Source of the DNA: Icerya purchasi
Taxonomy: Eukaryota; Arthropoda; Insecta; Hemiptera; Monophlebidae
Reading direction: 5' to 3'
DNA length: 64,000 nucleotides
NCBI GenBank assembly: GCA_039619475.1
Contig: CM077116.1
Span: 6,076,001 to 6,140,000, forward strand
The notes under the pieces were generated by a model. It saw only the letters and a program-made list of their open reading frames with translations, was not told the origin of the DNA and made no database searches. Each line of letters begins with the position of its first letter. Within the stretch, counting starts at the first letter, position 1. Of the stretch, positions 34,680 through 45,879 are shown piece by piece. A program made the position numbers and the translations under genes.

Positions 34680-35840
34680 TTATGTCTTGTCAATTTAGAA
34701 TACTATAATCGCAACCTTAGGACGAATAAAAATTCTCTTGATGGCTTGCTGGATTTATATAATATAAATATTACGCTACTTTCGGAAACTTGTTTAAAAG
34801 ATTCCTCTGAACATACGAGGCGTTTATTTAATTAGCTTCAATTGTAGTGATGGATGCGGCGGTTTAGCTATTCTAATCAGAAATTATATCCATTTTATAA
34901 CTCACGATATATTTATCCCCCTATTTCATTTAATACGTTCGATCCGAATCTTGTTTACATTTCCACTTCTAATAACTCCTCTAAACCATTTAAATTTATT
35001 TCAGCGTACATTCCTCCTAACTATAGTTTACGTAGCTTCCCTTTTCAATCCTTTCTTGATTCCTTTCCTTCTCCTTTTACTATGGACGGTAATTGGAACG
35101 CTTTACAATAGCAATGATTCTGTAAAACATTATCCTATAAAATAATTTAATCCTACTTGGCGATGGCTCTATCACCTGTGTTTAAAATGCTTCGTCTCTC
35201 AGCTCCATCCATCTATCATTCACCGATCCTAATTTTGGTCTTAAATGTTCATCGTCAGCTCTCGAAGGTACCTTTGGCACTGATCATATTCCTATCATTA
35301 TTTCTTTTGATGATTTTCTTTCTTCTAACTTTTTTGAGCCTCGTGACTCTCCCAAATGGACCCTCTCTAAAGTGGACTGGCCCATATTCCCTTAATTTAA
35401 ACGTATTTTCCCAAATGTAGTACTTCATATTTAAGTTATTTATAGAATAATTTTTAATTATTCATCTAATAAATCTTGTTTCCAGTCAGTTTTTGTTATT
35501 ACTTTTATATTACATTTTCCCAATACGGACTTCTTTCTTGAACCAATTTCTTCTATCTTAACTTACTCGTCTCCTCCTGTCCGATCAACTCCTTATAAGA
35601 AACCCAGAACGTCCTCTCCTCGTTATGGTGGAATGAGGACTGCAAGGCGGCCTTTAATTTAAGTAAGTCTACGTATAGGTCTTTTCGCTCCTGTCTTTTT
35701 TTTTTTTTTCAATTTTCCGGCTCATAAGAATGCAAATTATTTAAAGAGGCTTCTTTCGTACCATCTGATCAAATTCGCGCTCGATCTGCCGACGGTTGTT
35801 ACGGTAACATGTAGGCCGTCTGGAAGCGCTTAGGTTTTTT
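34680..35840 (+). pseudogene. I-like LINE ORF2 N-terminal remnant (AP endonuclease)
   Basis: Motifs in order and mixed frames are LRTNKNSLDGLLDLYNINIT and LLSETCLKDS (about 34712-34800; the catalytic-Glu block SETW with W changed to C), GGLAILIRNYIHF (34858), a central part, then GTDHIPIIISFDDFLSSNFF (the SDH block, about 35280) and WNEDCKAAFNLSKSTYRSFR (about 35620-35680; the PWWNxEC linker). Similarity ends by 35840 at a T-run. RT, RNase H and tail are absent here. With ORF1 at 32.5-33.9 kb this is the 5' half of one element, which is unusual because LINEs normally lose the 5' side. Confidence 0.8.
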
Positions 35841-35849
35841 TTTTTTTTC

Positions 35850-36740
35850 GGTATAGTTTTATTTTTTTTATTTTTGCGTAGTAAAGAGAACAGTCCAGTC
35901 TCTAGTCCGGGTAAAGAATTACTCTAGTCTTCTTTTCCTTTTTTTGTGATAATACATTTAATTTCTCCTTTGCAATTGTTTCACGCATCAGCATTATATT
36001 TTCTTGAACTTTTCTAGCCGTGTCATTTGTATGTCGTATTATTTTCGTTCATTCGAAATTTCTTATACAATAATAAAACGAAGATCCGTTCAATAAAAAT
36101 CAAATAAAAGCAATTTAATCGATCATTTCGTGTCATTTTTTTCAACTGTCCCATAATCAGTTTAGCGTTTCCATTAGAAGCTTAGCCAGAGTTTCAGGGT
36201 CGTCTAGATCATTACAATCGAATCGCTCGAAATTCTGACCAGAGAAAACAATAACCGTAGATTAAAAATTGCCACCAGTAATGACGCATGGAGCACAACA
36301 TTTAAGTTGGAAGGGTTTTAAAAATTCTGTATCGATTATACAAACAGAACAATGATATAAAATACTTCGCTGATCAGATACATCTCGAATTTTGGTTTTC
36401 AAAACGTCTGTATTGTCTGGGTTTTTATTTTAGAGCAGCGGATTTAATTTCAGAGTCATAAATGGGGAATTTTTAAACTGAAGTCTGTGAAATCGTTTCA
36501 ATAACTTACTGCAGTTTTGGAATGATTTCTTGCTATCAAACATGACTTTAAAAAAAAATAATAATAATTAAAATGTATGAAATAATACGGAGTCACACTT
36601 TCTCTCATGGACAAATGATTTAAAAAAATAAAATTAGAAATACCAAAATTGATTTTATTTTCTACAATATTTCCACAGTTTTGCACGATCGTCCTTTTTA
36701 AGACATTTTCATGTGCTCAGAAACGAAATTTGGGTTGTTT
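35850..36740. other. Unassigned AT-rich DNA
   Basis: No gene seen. Confidence 0.35.
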
Positions 36741-36744
36741 TATA

Positions 36745-37118
36745 GTCGTCGCGATAGCCTAGTTGCTAGAGCGCTTGACTTCCGATATGGCGGTCACGGG
36801 TTCGATCCCGAGCGACGACAAACTTATTACAAGAATTAAATAAATAAATAAATACTCTACTAATAATCACGTGTGGAAGGCAATGGCAAACCACCACGTA
36901 TAATATGCGCGCTAGGTCAGTACACAGCAGACCCACACCGGTGACGGACTGCACTTGTATATGCCGATATAAATCAAACGATTACCAATCAGTTGCGAAT
37001 GTAGTCTTGCGTGTGTACACCTGCGTTGCATATAAACAATTGCCCAGTGTACATAATCGATATCGGTATAGCTGAGATGTACGAATAGGTTGCGCCAACG
37101 CGCTATGTTATGGCACCT
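36745..37118 (+). mobile_element. tRNA-derived SINE, copy 2
   Basis: The head GTCGTCG...CGACGAC forms a full 7-bp acceptor-like stem. It contains TAGCCTAGTTG (A box, 36755-36765) and GGGTTCGATCCC (B box, ending 36809). The T stem is intact, while the 3' side of the anticodon stem is degraded. The body (ggaaggcaatggcaaaccac at 36875-36895, then tgacggactgcact) and end (ttgcgccaacgcgctatg, ggcacc) match copy 1 on the opposite strand. No clear target duplication was found. Confidence 0.92.
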
Positions 37119-37124
37119 GAGATT

Positions 37125-39750
37125 TGAGATAGGTGTACGTACGGCTATTTGGTGTGCCATGAATTGGAATATAAGAATAAAATTATTAATGGACGAAGTA
37201 ATGTAGCGAATTTTTCGGGATGGTTGTGTTTTCATTTGCGCTGAATTAATTCAAAATAAAATGGGAGATCGTAGAATGATATTGGCGAGATATTTGTTCA
37301 CGCTTTAGATTTTTCGAAGGGGTAGTAAGCTATTGCTAATTTTTCTAGGAACAATGAAGTCTTGAGTATAGACTTTTTTTTGTAATTATTTCACAACAGA
37401 AAAAAATAATTTCCATTACAACGACAATTCTTCGAATTTCAATCGAAGATTATTCTTCGTTGATGAAACCATTCTATAGCAAACGCTGCAGTCTGATAAG
37501 TGGTCAAGTAAATCTCGAAGTCAGTATGTTTTTATTCTTTCGATAACATTTCATTACACAATGTTTAGTATTGTGAGAAATGCTAAATTAAACATACCGC
37601 GCCCGGTAACATCATTGAATAAAAAGTGTTAAATTTTTTTATTCAATTGCCTAGAAAATGTCTAGGTATTGTATATACATTATATTATAATGAAGCGGGA
37701 ATTTTTACATAGTATTGAATGCGGCATATTATTGCTTTCCTAATAAGTATTTATATACAATGATAATTAACATGCACTTAACATTACAAAACTTACAGCT
37801 TGCTTTATAGAACATATATACAAGTACTAGTGTTTCAAGATATGTATTATTTCCTTTATACAATAATAATAAACATTAAGTATAATTTCAACGACCAATG
37901 GGAAACATGGAAAAATTCGTATTGTAGAAACTGACGGGCCGATAAGTTAGCAAAAAGCTTTCGCGAATTTTCCTGCGGCGATCCTGTCTAGAGGACGTAA
38001 TGCGATTTCGTGATTTTGGTTTTTTGAGGTCATCGCAAAATTATGTGTCACGCTAATATTTCTCCTCTTTATACGAGAAAAACAGTGGGAACTATATTTA
38101 TTCTTTATGTGAAAAACGTTCGAAATAAATTGCAAGTGCCACGCTCTAGTACGTAGTATGTTTCAAAAATCGATTTTTCTGTCTGTTCTCTCCGGTTTAG
38201 CGCATTCGGCATTTCTTAAATTTTCATCGTTCCACCTTTGCAGATAGCAACAAGTTGACATTCATTCTTTGATTCGATCTGAATGCTAAATTAATTTCTT
38301 AACAGTCTGGTTTTTACAACCAAATTTCAGAAAGTGCACAATTTTTGTTATTTTCTCAACATCGTGCGATATTCCTTCGTTTTTTTTTTGTTTTTTTTTT
38401 TTTTATCGTTGAATTTGTCTTTTACTAACGGCAGGAAACCGAAAAAGGTCTGTTTAGTTTCCCCACCTATGGATTAAAATTTAATCGATTCGACAATGAT
38501 TAATAAATAAGCAAATAATCAGTTGTATTTGAACAACGGTGCTGCACATGAGTAGGATTATAAGCATCTACGGTACGGTGAAAAACCATTTTTCTATCGG
38601 TGTTGGTGTAAATACGGCAACACTATCGATGTTTACCATGAGATAACAAAAAATACACAATTTAAACGTGTTCTTCATTTACGAGTCGAGGCAATAAAAT
38701 TCGTACATCGTTTAAAACTGCGGTACAAAATAACGGCAAAATGTCTTTCATTCATCACGTAAACGAAATAATTGCCGAGTATTAAAAGGGTTCGGGGTAA
38801 ATTTATAGTGGCGTCGCTACAAGTAAAAGAATTCAATTTCGAAATGAAATCTAATTTCGGCGGGGTCCGTTAAGATATACTCGAGTAGTCGCACTTATTT
38901 CGATCATGACGTACTTAAATTCTGAGGGTAAGCTATTAAATTAAATTGTAGACAATCGTGCAATTATGTCGTCTTTTTACAAATGAAGCTTTGGCCATAA
39001 TACGGTCGTCTTCAGCCGACATTTTTCGGTTTTCGGTTGAATAAAAACGAAAATAATTCGCCGCCAATGCGAAGAACTTACGAATTAATTCTTGTCGATA
39101 GTTAGAAATTGTTTAATTTCAAAGGTGAGCATTACAGTAAGAGTTGCTTTATAATGAAATTTAACTTTAAAATCGCTTTCGGATTCTCATATTTTCGGTT
39201 CTGTAATGTTTCAGTTCCTCTACGGTATTATTGCATTGTCTGTACGCGATTAATATACTTTAATTAAACGTATTCTTCAAATTAGAATAATGTGTGCAAA
39301 TGTGATGAACCCTTCCGGTAGCTGCTTCAATTAATGTACACTTTGAGAGAGAATATAAAAATGCTTTCAGAAAAATAAAAATGACAAAAACTTACACAAA
39401 AGCAAATGAGTAAAAATTAACTTATTCGGTGTACTTATGAAGATTAAATAATTTTTCTTTCCTAGCGCGTACGAATTTAGTTTTTATCAAAATGCATTTT
39501 AGGACAATTGGAACCAGCACTGAATTATCCTTGTTTTTTTGTAGCATTCGGTTCACTTTTACCTATCACTCTTACGAAATAGAAACGTAGTTTCAGACCG
39601 TGGAGAACTGTCAATGTATAGAACAGGTATAATTATTTCATTATATAAAATCGAGTGAATCATCTAGAAAAAGAAACAAAAAACAAAAAAAAAAACAAAG
39701 TGGTTTGAATTCGTCCCATACCGGATAAAATCGAATCAATTACGAGAGGA
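37125..39750. other. Unassigned, unique-looking DNA
   Basis: No protein-coding or repeat signal recognised on either strand. T-run at about 38380-38404. Confidence 0.35.
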
Positions 39751-39754
39751 TCGG

Positions 39755-40450
39755 GAACACACTGGTGACACTGATTTTGCTGGCTACTTTTGAGGATGTT
39801 ACTACCGCTTTTGATAATGTTCACCTTTCCACTCTTCGAGATAAAATGATAGCAGTCAACATTCCATTGCAGTTTTGCTCTCTCATTTGCAATCTCATGT
39901 TGAATCGCTCTATTCATTTCTCCTCTCTACTTTTCGAGACTAAGAGAACTGTCTTTCGTGGTCTTCCCCGAGGTTTCTGTCTAAGTCCTACTCTTTTCAA
40001 TATTTACACTGTCACTACGCTTCCTCTTCCATGAATTCTCATTCTTTGCAAACGATGTACTGCTCTTCTCCACTTCCGATGATATTGCAAATGCGAATGA
40101 GAAAGTAAATTCGTCTTTTATTATCCTAGAACAATCTCCTTCCTCATTACACCTATCTATCTGCCCTACAAAATCTGCTTGTATTTCCTTTTCCTTTCGA
40201 CCGTATAATCGCGCATTAATCTACGTTTCTTTAAACTCTATACTTATCCCTCGGAAATATTTCTTCTGCTTTCTCGGTGTTTTCCTTAACAATCGTTTGT
40301 CCTTCTACGAGCATATTAATTTTTTCTCCACTTCGACTCTTAAAAGTCTGAATCTGCTGAAAGCCCTTTTTCCCGCAAAATGGGGAGGCGGCCCTCTTCT
40401 TCTTATTTGCCTACAAATTCATTATCCGTTCTAAATTTGATTACTGCTTC
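39755..40450 (+). pseudogene. I-like LINE RT remnant
   Basis: LLATFEDVTTAFDNVHLSTL matches VATFLDIQGAFDNVSIPVL of the intact I-clade element (RT motif A, Asp changed in the first position), followed by LRDKMIAVNIPLQFCSLICN with NRSIHFSS, then GLPRGFCLSPTLFNIYTV (motif B region). Shifted frames continue with FLGVFLNNRLSFYEHINFFS and SLNLLKALFPAKWGGGPLL. Motif C (YADD) has decayed. No ends are recognisable. Confidence 0.8.
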
Positions 40451-40576
40451 TTTAAATGTAGGTGAAAACATACCTGTCCGTTATAAACTGTATAATAAAA
40501 TAACCAACTTCAATAACAAGCATAAGGGTAAAAATAATTTATAACAATAAATTAAATAAATAACTTATTTAGAAAC

Positions 40577-40601
40577 GTTTCCGGGTATAACCTATCATCA
40601 G
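40577..40601 (-). ncRNA. Hammerhead-ribozyme-like core near the Penelope 3' end
   Basis: The minus strand has CTGATGA, then a 13-base insert able to form a short GGT/ACC stem, then GAAAC. This is the conserved core layout of hammerhead ribozymes, which are documented in Penelope-like elements. The base pairs next to the core are weak (U-G wobble, A-C mismatch), and stems I and III are not evident, so the copy is probably decayed or the match fortuitous. Confidence 0.4.
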
Positions 40602-41214
40602 CTAAAATTAACTAAATCAAATACAACTCAAAATACACTGCGACGAATATAAGGATTACATGTGTATATATAGAAAACATATAGGTGGAACAAAAATATA
40701 GAAGGTATAAAAATCGATAGTGTGAAATTAACAATGCTCAATACAAAATATTAAAATAAAATAAAATAAAACAACCTAAAATTAAATTTTTATATTAAAA
40801 AATGGGTTATTATTATTGGCTAATTGATCGCTTAAAATATTATTTTTATATTTATTAATATAATAATTTTCTGCAATATTCATAAAATTCCCTTTGCCGT
40901 AAGTAGCTAAAACAGTTACATATTTTCTAATGGATTAGGTTTATGTTTATTTCTAATCAAATGTTCAGCATATGTAGATTTTTATATTTCATTATTATTA
41001 AATGATTTTATATGTTTTTTTAATCTACATTTAATTTTTCTCCCTGTTTGACCAATATATGATTTTTCACGATCAGTTCAATTTAGTTTGTACATACCAC
41101 TATTTTCATAAATATTATTATTTTTTAAATTTAAAGTGTTCATTATATTTCTTAAATTATTTTTAGTTTTGAATGCTACATGTAATCCTTGTTTTTTAAA
41201 TAAATTGGTTAATT

Positions 41215-41215
<1 letters not shown>

Positions 41216-41240
<25 letters not shown>
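41216..41240. repeat. (TA)n microsatellite
   Basis: About 12 TA units separating the RT and GIY-YIG parts of the Penelope-like element. Confidence 0.95.
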
Positions 41241-41246
<6 letters not shown>

Positions 41247-41861
41247 TATACATGTGAATGTTATCCACCCTTTATTGTTAGTAGCATTATTGATTTTTAA
41301 TTTTTGTATATATTTTGATTTAGATTTTATTTTGTGAATTAATTTATCTATTATTTGTTTGTCAAAACCATTATTTCTTTCCAAAATCTTTAATATATTA
41401 ATTTCTATTTGTTTTTCATCTAGATTCATAGGTGTAGTTAATAATCTGTTTATTGCAGCGATGAAATAAAAATATTTATGTTGGTTTGGGTGATTCGGTG
41501 GTGGTTTGTTTTCCATATCTTATATGTTAATCTATCCTTTGATTTTATTATTGTTATATCTAAAAAAATTATTTTGTTATTGTCTTCTTTTTCCATAGTA
41601 TAATGAATATTTTTGTGAATTTTATTTAAATCATCGGTAATTATTATTACTTTCGTCAAATATTAGTAATGTATCCATCTACATATCTAATATACGATTT
41701 AATGCTGTATTTTTGTATTATATTTTCCATGTATACTTCCTCTAAATTTTGTAAAAAGATTTCACTTAAAATATCTGACAAAGGTGAGAGCCTATATAGC
41801 TAAACCATTATTTTGTACATAAATAAAGTTATTAAAATTAAAGTAATTTTATTCTGTGACA

Positions 41862-42335
41862 GTTTTAATTATTTGGATTAATTGATTACAATAAATGTTA
41901 TTTTAATTTTAATAACTCTAAAAAATAACCGAAGAACACATAATCAAAAAATAGGCAAAACAAAGCAAAAGGAAAAACAAAAATAGCCACAAAACAAAAG
42001 AAAATGTTAAAAGAAACACTTACATAATCCTTCCACCTGTCTTTTCAATTGCAGTCATTGTAGTTGCCCAGTAGCCAATTTTTAATTTCTAGCGCGCAAT
42101 TTTTTTTTTTATTCTTAATGTTCGTGATATGCATCAGAATTTTCCATAATAAGTAAATTAGTACGGAGTGCTTTGTTTTATTAATAAAATTATTTATACC
42201 CTTAGGCTTAATATATACAACTTTGGACGAAGCTCTAGTTATCTTCACTATATTCTTGGTCTTAAGGTCGGAAGTATGCAGCTTATAATCATATAAAATA
42301 AATATATATTACCTCCGGTAATTCTTCTATTTCCT
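41862..42335. other. AT-rich spacer between Penelope and LINE fragments
   Basis: No gene recognised. It may include the 5' part of the Penelope-like element, too decayed to read. Confidence 0.3.
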
Positions 42336-42339
42336 TCCA

Positions 42340-42960
42340 CTAATTAATATTACCCCTCCCTTGACTTAAATCCTTTTTTGCCATATGTTTTAAACTTTTT
42401 TTATGAATAGCGTTATGTTCAGATTTATTAGCTCCCGTCCGTGCTTGTATAGCGTAGGATAATCTCGATGATATCAACGCATTATAGTATTGTCTTAAAA
42501 TTTTAGGAGGTAACAATGGCCTAAGTCTGTAAATCACCGGTAAAGATTGCCTGATCTTTTTTATTAGTCCGAAAATATGATGTTTCCAACTTACATTACT
42601 ATCAATCGTTACCCCTAAGTATTTAATTTTCTGCACATTTTGTATCATCATACAATCATCTCTGCAATAATTCGAGTTATTCGCATGACTACAATTATCA
42701 CATTTGATTAGAACTTTTGAGATAAAAGTCCTGTAACGGTTCTTCGGTATTCTTATGTACATCATTTTAGATTTATCCGTATTAATGGAAAAGCCTTGAC
42801 TATGCGCCCAAATTACGGAAGAGTTTAAATCTTTTTGCAGTAAGTCCTCCGCTTTATCTATATCGGAATTTTCAATTAACAACGCAACATCATTAGCAAA
42901 AGCGAATAATTTTGCGTATTTGATATATCTAAAAAAATAAGTAAATTATTGTTATTATTA
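42340..42960 (-). pseudogene. LINE RT fragment
   Basis: Minus-strand frame, mostly open over 180 codons: KLFAFANDVALLIENSDIDK (the FADD box with the first Asp changed to Asn), then WAHSQGFSINTDKSKMMYIR, KIKYLGVTIDSNVSWKHHIF, IKKIRQSLPVIYRLRPLLPP and YYNALISSRLSYAIQARTGA. These are RT motifs C to E and the thumb in normal order. The loss of a catalytic Asp makes it dead even where the frame is open. No N-terminal RT or endonuclease is seen on the upstream side. Confidence 0.83.
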
Positions 42961-42964
42961 ATAT

Positions 42965-45315
42965 CAGTAGCTTATTATCGTCGTATATAACGGATTAAAT
43001 AAAGCCATTTTAAAAATACGAATGAGTACTTTTTTATAACCGAAGTGATAATTATTTCTCGCGAAAGACTAAATTTAAATGAACTTTTGCGATTAGTAAA
43101 GTATCTCTCTGGTGCGGTATATTGATCTTCACCGATCAGGTAATTCGGAGTATTGGTTTTTCTTATTTTAATGGAAAAGTCAACATTTTAAATCCGAAAT
43201 AAGCTGCAAGCATTATAGAACGGTTGTTTTATGAAACCTGCCGCATTCCGTAGCAATATTATCAAAAAGGAATATTGGTAAATCGACGTGCCTTCGGATC
43301 TTCCTTAAGAGACGCGTCACGAGAAAATCAGGGAACAACATGATACGCTTAATTCGGTTCGTGCTATGGGCACAAAATTATTTATAGGATTTTTTAAAAC
43401 CTGTCAGAAATTTGCCAGTTTTAATGATATAATTGTCGCTTACGAAATAACAATATAAGAATTATAAGAAAACCGTCGACGCAAAATAACAATATTGGTC
43501 ACGCGGTTAATTCGAACTTGAACAACTGAATTTTTATTTAAATCGGCGGTTACACCAAACGATAGCCTTTTTTAATTCATTTTTATCTTATGCAAAACTA
43601 TTTATTGTTTAATTATTCGGGTGGAAAGTTCTGTTTCGAACCAGGTCTAGTTTTTAAGTTTTCATATTACTGCTGTATATTGAATGTCGTTTATTTGGAA
43701 TAATCTTTTTTTTCTTCCGAACACGTTTTGAAATATTATGCTTTCGTAATCGAAACTAGTTGATTTTTATCCTTTTTTAACGACTATATCGTACTCGTCG
43801 AAGCATTTTATTTATAAATTGCGTGTAATTTTCTGTAACTTTTTTCGCTGATTTCAAAAAAAAATTACACATTTCTTAATCGGAAATTCTTTCAATTTTT
43901 CAAGGAGTTAGAAATAAGGTAAAACTGATGTATTTTACACTGTGCTGAAAACCGAATGGAAAACTGGTATAAAAATATACCACGGCTAAGCGGCGGGTAC
44001 AAGAATAGTGAAGAAAAGGACAAAGATGATTGACGATATCACGTTTAAATCGATCCATTTTATTTTGCGCCGCTTCACATTACACATTCAGTGTAGCGGT
44101 AATAAATTTTTGACACTCTAGAGCGTGCAGTTTGAACAACAAAAAAAGGAAATCAACTTTTAACAGAATGTTAAATTGTAACGTGAGTGTGCGGCATTTA
44201 TTTTTGAATCGATTTTTCCGTAAGTTAACCTCAAAGTTAACTAAATTGAAACGTCCGATAAATTATTTAAAAAGTTCCTAGCAAAAGTTCTTTTTCCGGC
44301 TGAATCGGAAGTAACATTACGTAAACGAAAAATTTTTAGAATGCAGAACTTTCCTAAATTACTTTCCTATGCGTTAGCGGATAATTATAACATTAATTTT
44401 GAAAAACCTAATGAGTCCACAGCACCAGTAATTTTTCTCGTGTAAAAACGAATTTACAATAATTATTAACCGTTTTACTTTTTGTTTTTTTGTTTTTTTA
44501 TTTACATTTCATATAAAGTTGTTTTGGTGAAACGTCTTTTTTGTTTTATGGAACATCCGGAATACATTTTAGTTTATAATTATCGCTGAATTTACGAAGT
44601 TTTTTTTTTTTTTGTTCATTAGTGTACGAAGTTGCGCACATTTAGTTACAAACAGGTTTAAAAATTGACACGAAAAGTTCTCTAGGTATTAATTGTCTAA
44701 TTATTAGAACGCGGTTAAATTCTACTATCAGCTGAAGCTAATTTAAGAAATTTTGTAATTGTCAATAACAAGTGCGCTACCGTTAATTTAATCGAGCTAG
44801 TGATTGATGTTATTGATGTTAAATATAGATAAGTTCGTACCTGTTCGGTAATATTTATAAAATAAAATAAATGAATATCTTAATAAAATTAGTATTAAAT
44901 AATTCATTAAAGTAAATTATATAATATTAATTTTGTTTCTTTATTAAGGTACTTATTTACTTTATTTTATTGATGTTAAAGTAGAATTGTAAGAGAAAGT
45001 TTTACTGCTTGCAGACGTCTGAAGGTTAGTAGACTGCACATTAATCTTTGAAAACGATGAGAACGTTAGATATAAAATTAAAAGAAACATGGATATAGTG
45101 AACCATTTCATTTGCCGTTTCTAACATCAACTGCAGCGTATTCCCAATTTTCTTCTACGGATATTTCAGTCAACGAGAATTTTACAGTTCATTATTTTAG
45201 TTTCTCGCTATCAAAAAATTGAATGAACGGAATTATAAGTTTCGTAGATTGGAATAAGGAAAACGAATTGGCTTTTAGCGAGAAAACAAATTTAAGTATT
45301 ATGTCAAAAATCGTG
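42965..45315. other. Unassigned AT-rich DNA
   Basis: No supported gene or repeat. Confidence 0.35.
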
Positions 45316-45318
45316 AAA

Positions 45319-45874
45319 TAAAATGTTTTTTTTTTTTTAAAAAAAAAAAAAAGAAAAGTTACCACCTTTAAAATTTACTATAAAATTTTAATAAAAACAC
45401 GGTAAAAAGTATAAAAAAAAAATATATTCAATAAAAACATTTCGAAGTGATAGAACTTAACATAAATCTTATACAAAATTAACTTTTAGCGTTGACACCA
45501 AATTAAAATTGCAATATCTAAAAACTATTAAATGAGTATAAAGTAACACACAGTCGCTCGTTTTCTACATTAGAAACATAATAAATATTTAATACGATTT
45601 TTAATTATTATGGTAATTTGTGATTTCCGTTCCGACTGTAATCAGTATTAATGTTGGCTAAGAATAACCATGATACCACCTTTTAAGGTATATATATATT
45701 GTACTGAAAAGTGAAATATATTATTTTTTACCGATTAATTATTTTCTACCTTTTTGTGGAATTTTTATTAAATTTTCATTATTGAATAATTATTTTTAAC
45801 TTTTTAATGAGTTTTTATTAAATTTTTATAGTAAATCTTGAAGTCGGTATTCTTTTTCAAAAAAGCATTTTATG
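45319..45874. mobile_element. Fold-back MITE, copy 3 (divergent)
   Basis: The ends ataaaatgttttttt and aaaaaagcattttat are inverse. The inside keeps the landmarks of copies 1 and 2: the arm ttataaaattttaataaaaa with aagt(g)atagaactta, and the return arm with taatgttggctaagaat and cttgaagtcggtattctttt. Only the hairpin portion is present, without the ccgacttcaaaaaagg head. A direct terminal duplication is not clear. Confidence 0.65.
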
Positions 45875-45879
45875 GGATA

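Larger units (their letters stand above)
40500..41860 (-). pseudogene. Penelope-like retroelement: RT plus GIY-YIG endonuclease, broken
   Basis: On the minus strand, YVQNNGLAI (about 41800) and SYIRYVDGYI (about 41680, the YVDD box with D changed to G) are Penelope-type RT blocks. Then come NKIHKNIHYTMEKEDNNKII with FLDITIIK and RLTYKIWKTNHH, and LDEKQIEINILKILERNNGF. After a TA repeat, LTNLFKKQGLHVAFKTKNNL leads into SGMYKLN..TDREKSYIGQTG, a GIY-YIG nuclease start (41051-41098), then IKCRLKKHIKS. One stop replaces the Cys of the GIY-YIG linker and several frameshifts occur. In intact elements RT and nuclease form one protein acting in target-primed insertion. Confidence 0.88.

Noticed and set aside
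36745..36820. Functional tRNA gene
   Set aside because: The acceptor and T stems look good, but the anticodon stem is broken and the same sequence heads a dispersed 370-bp repeat with a target duplication, so it is a SINE head.
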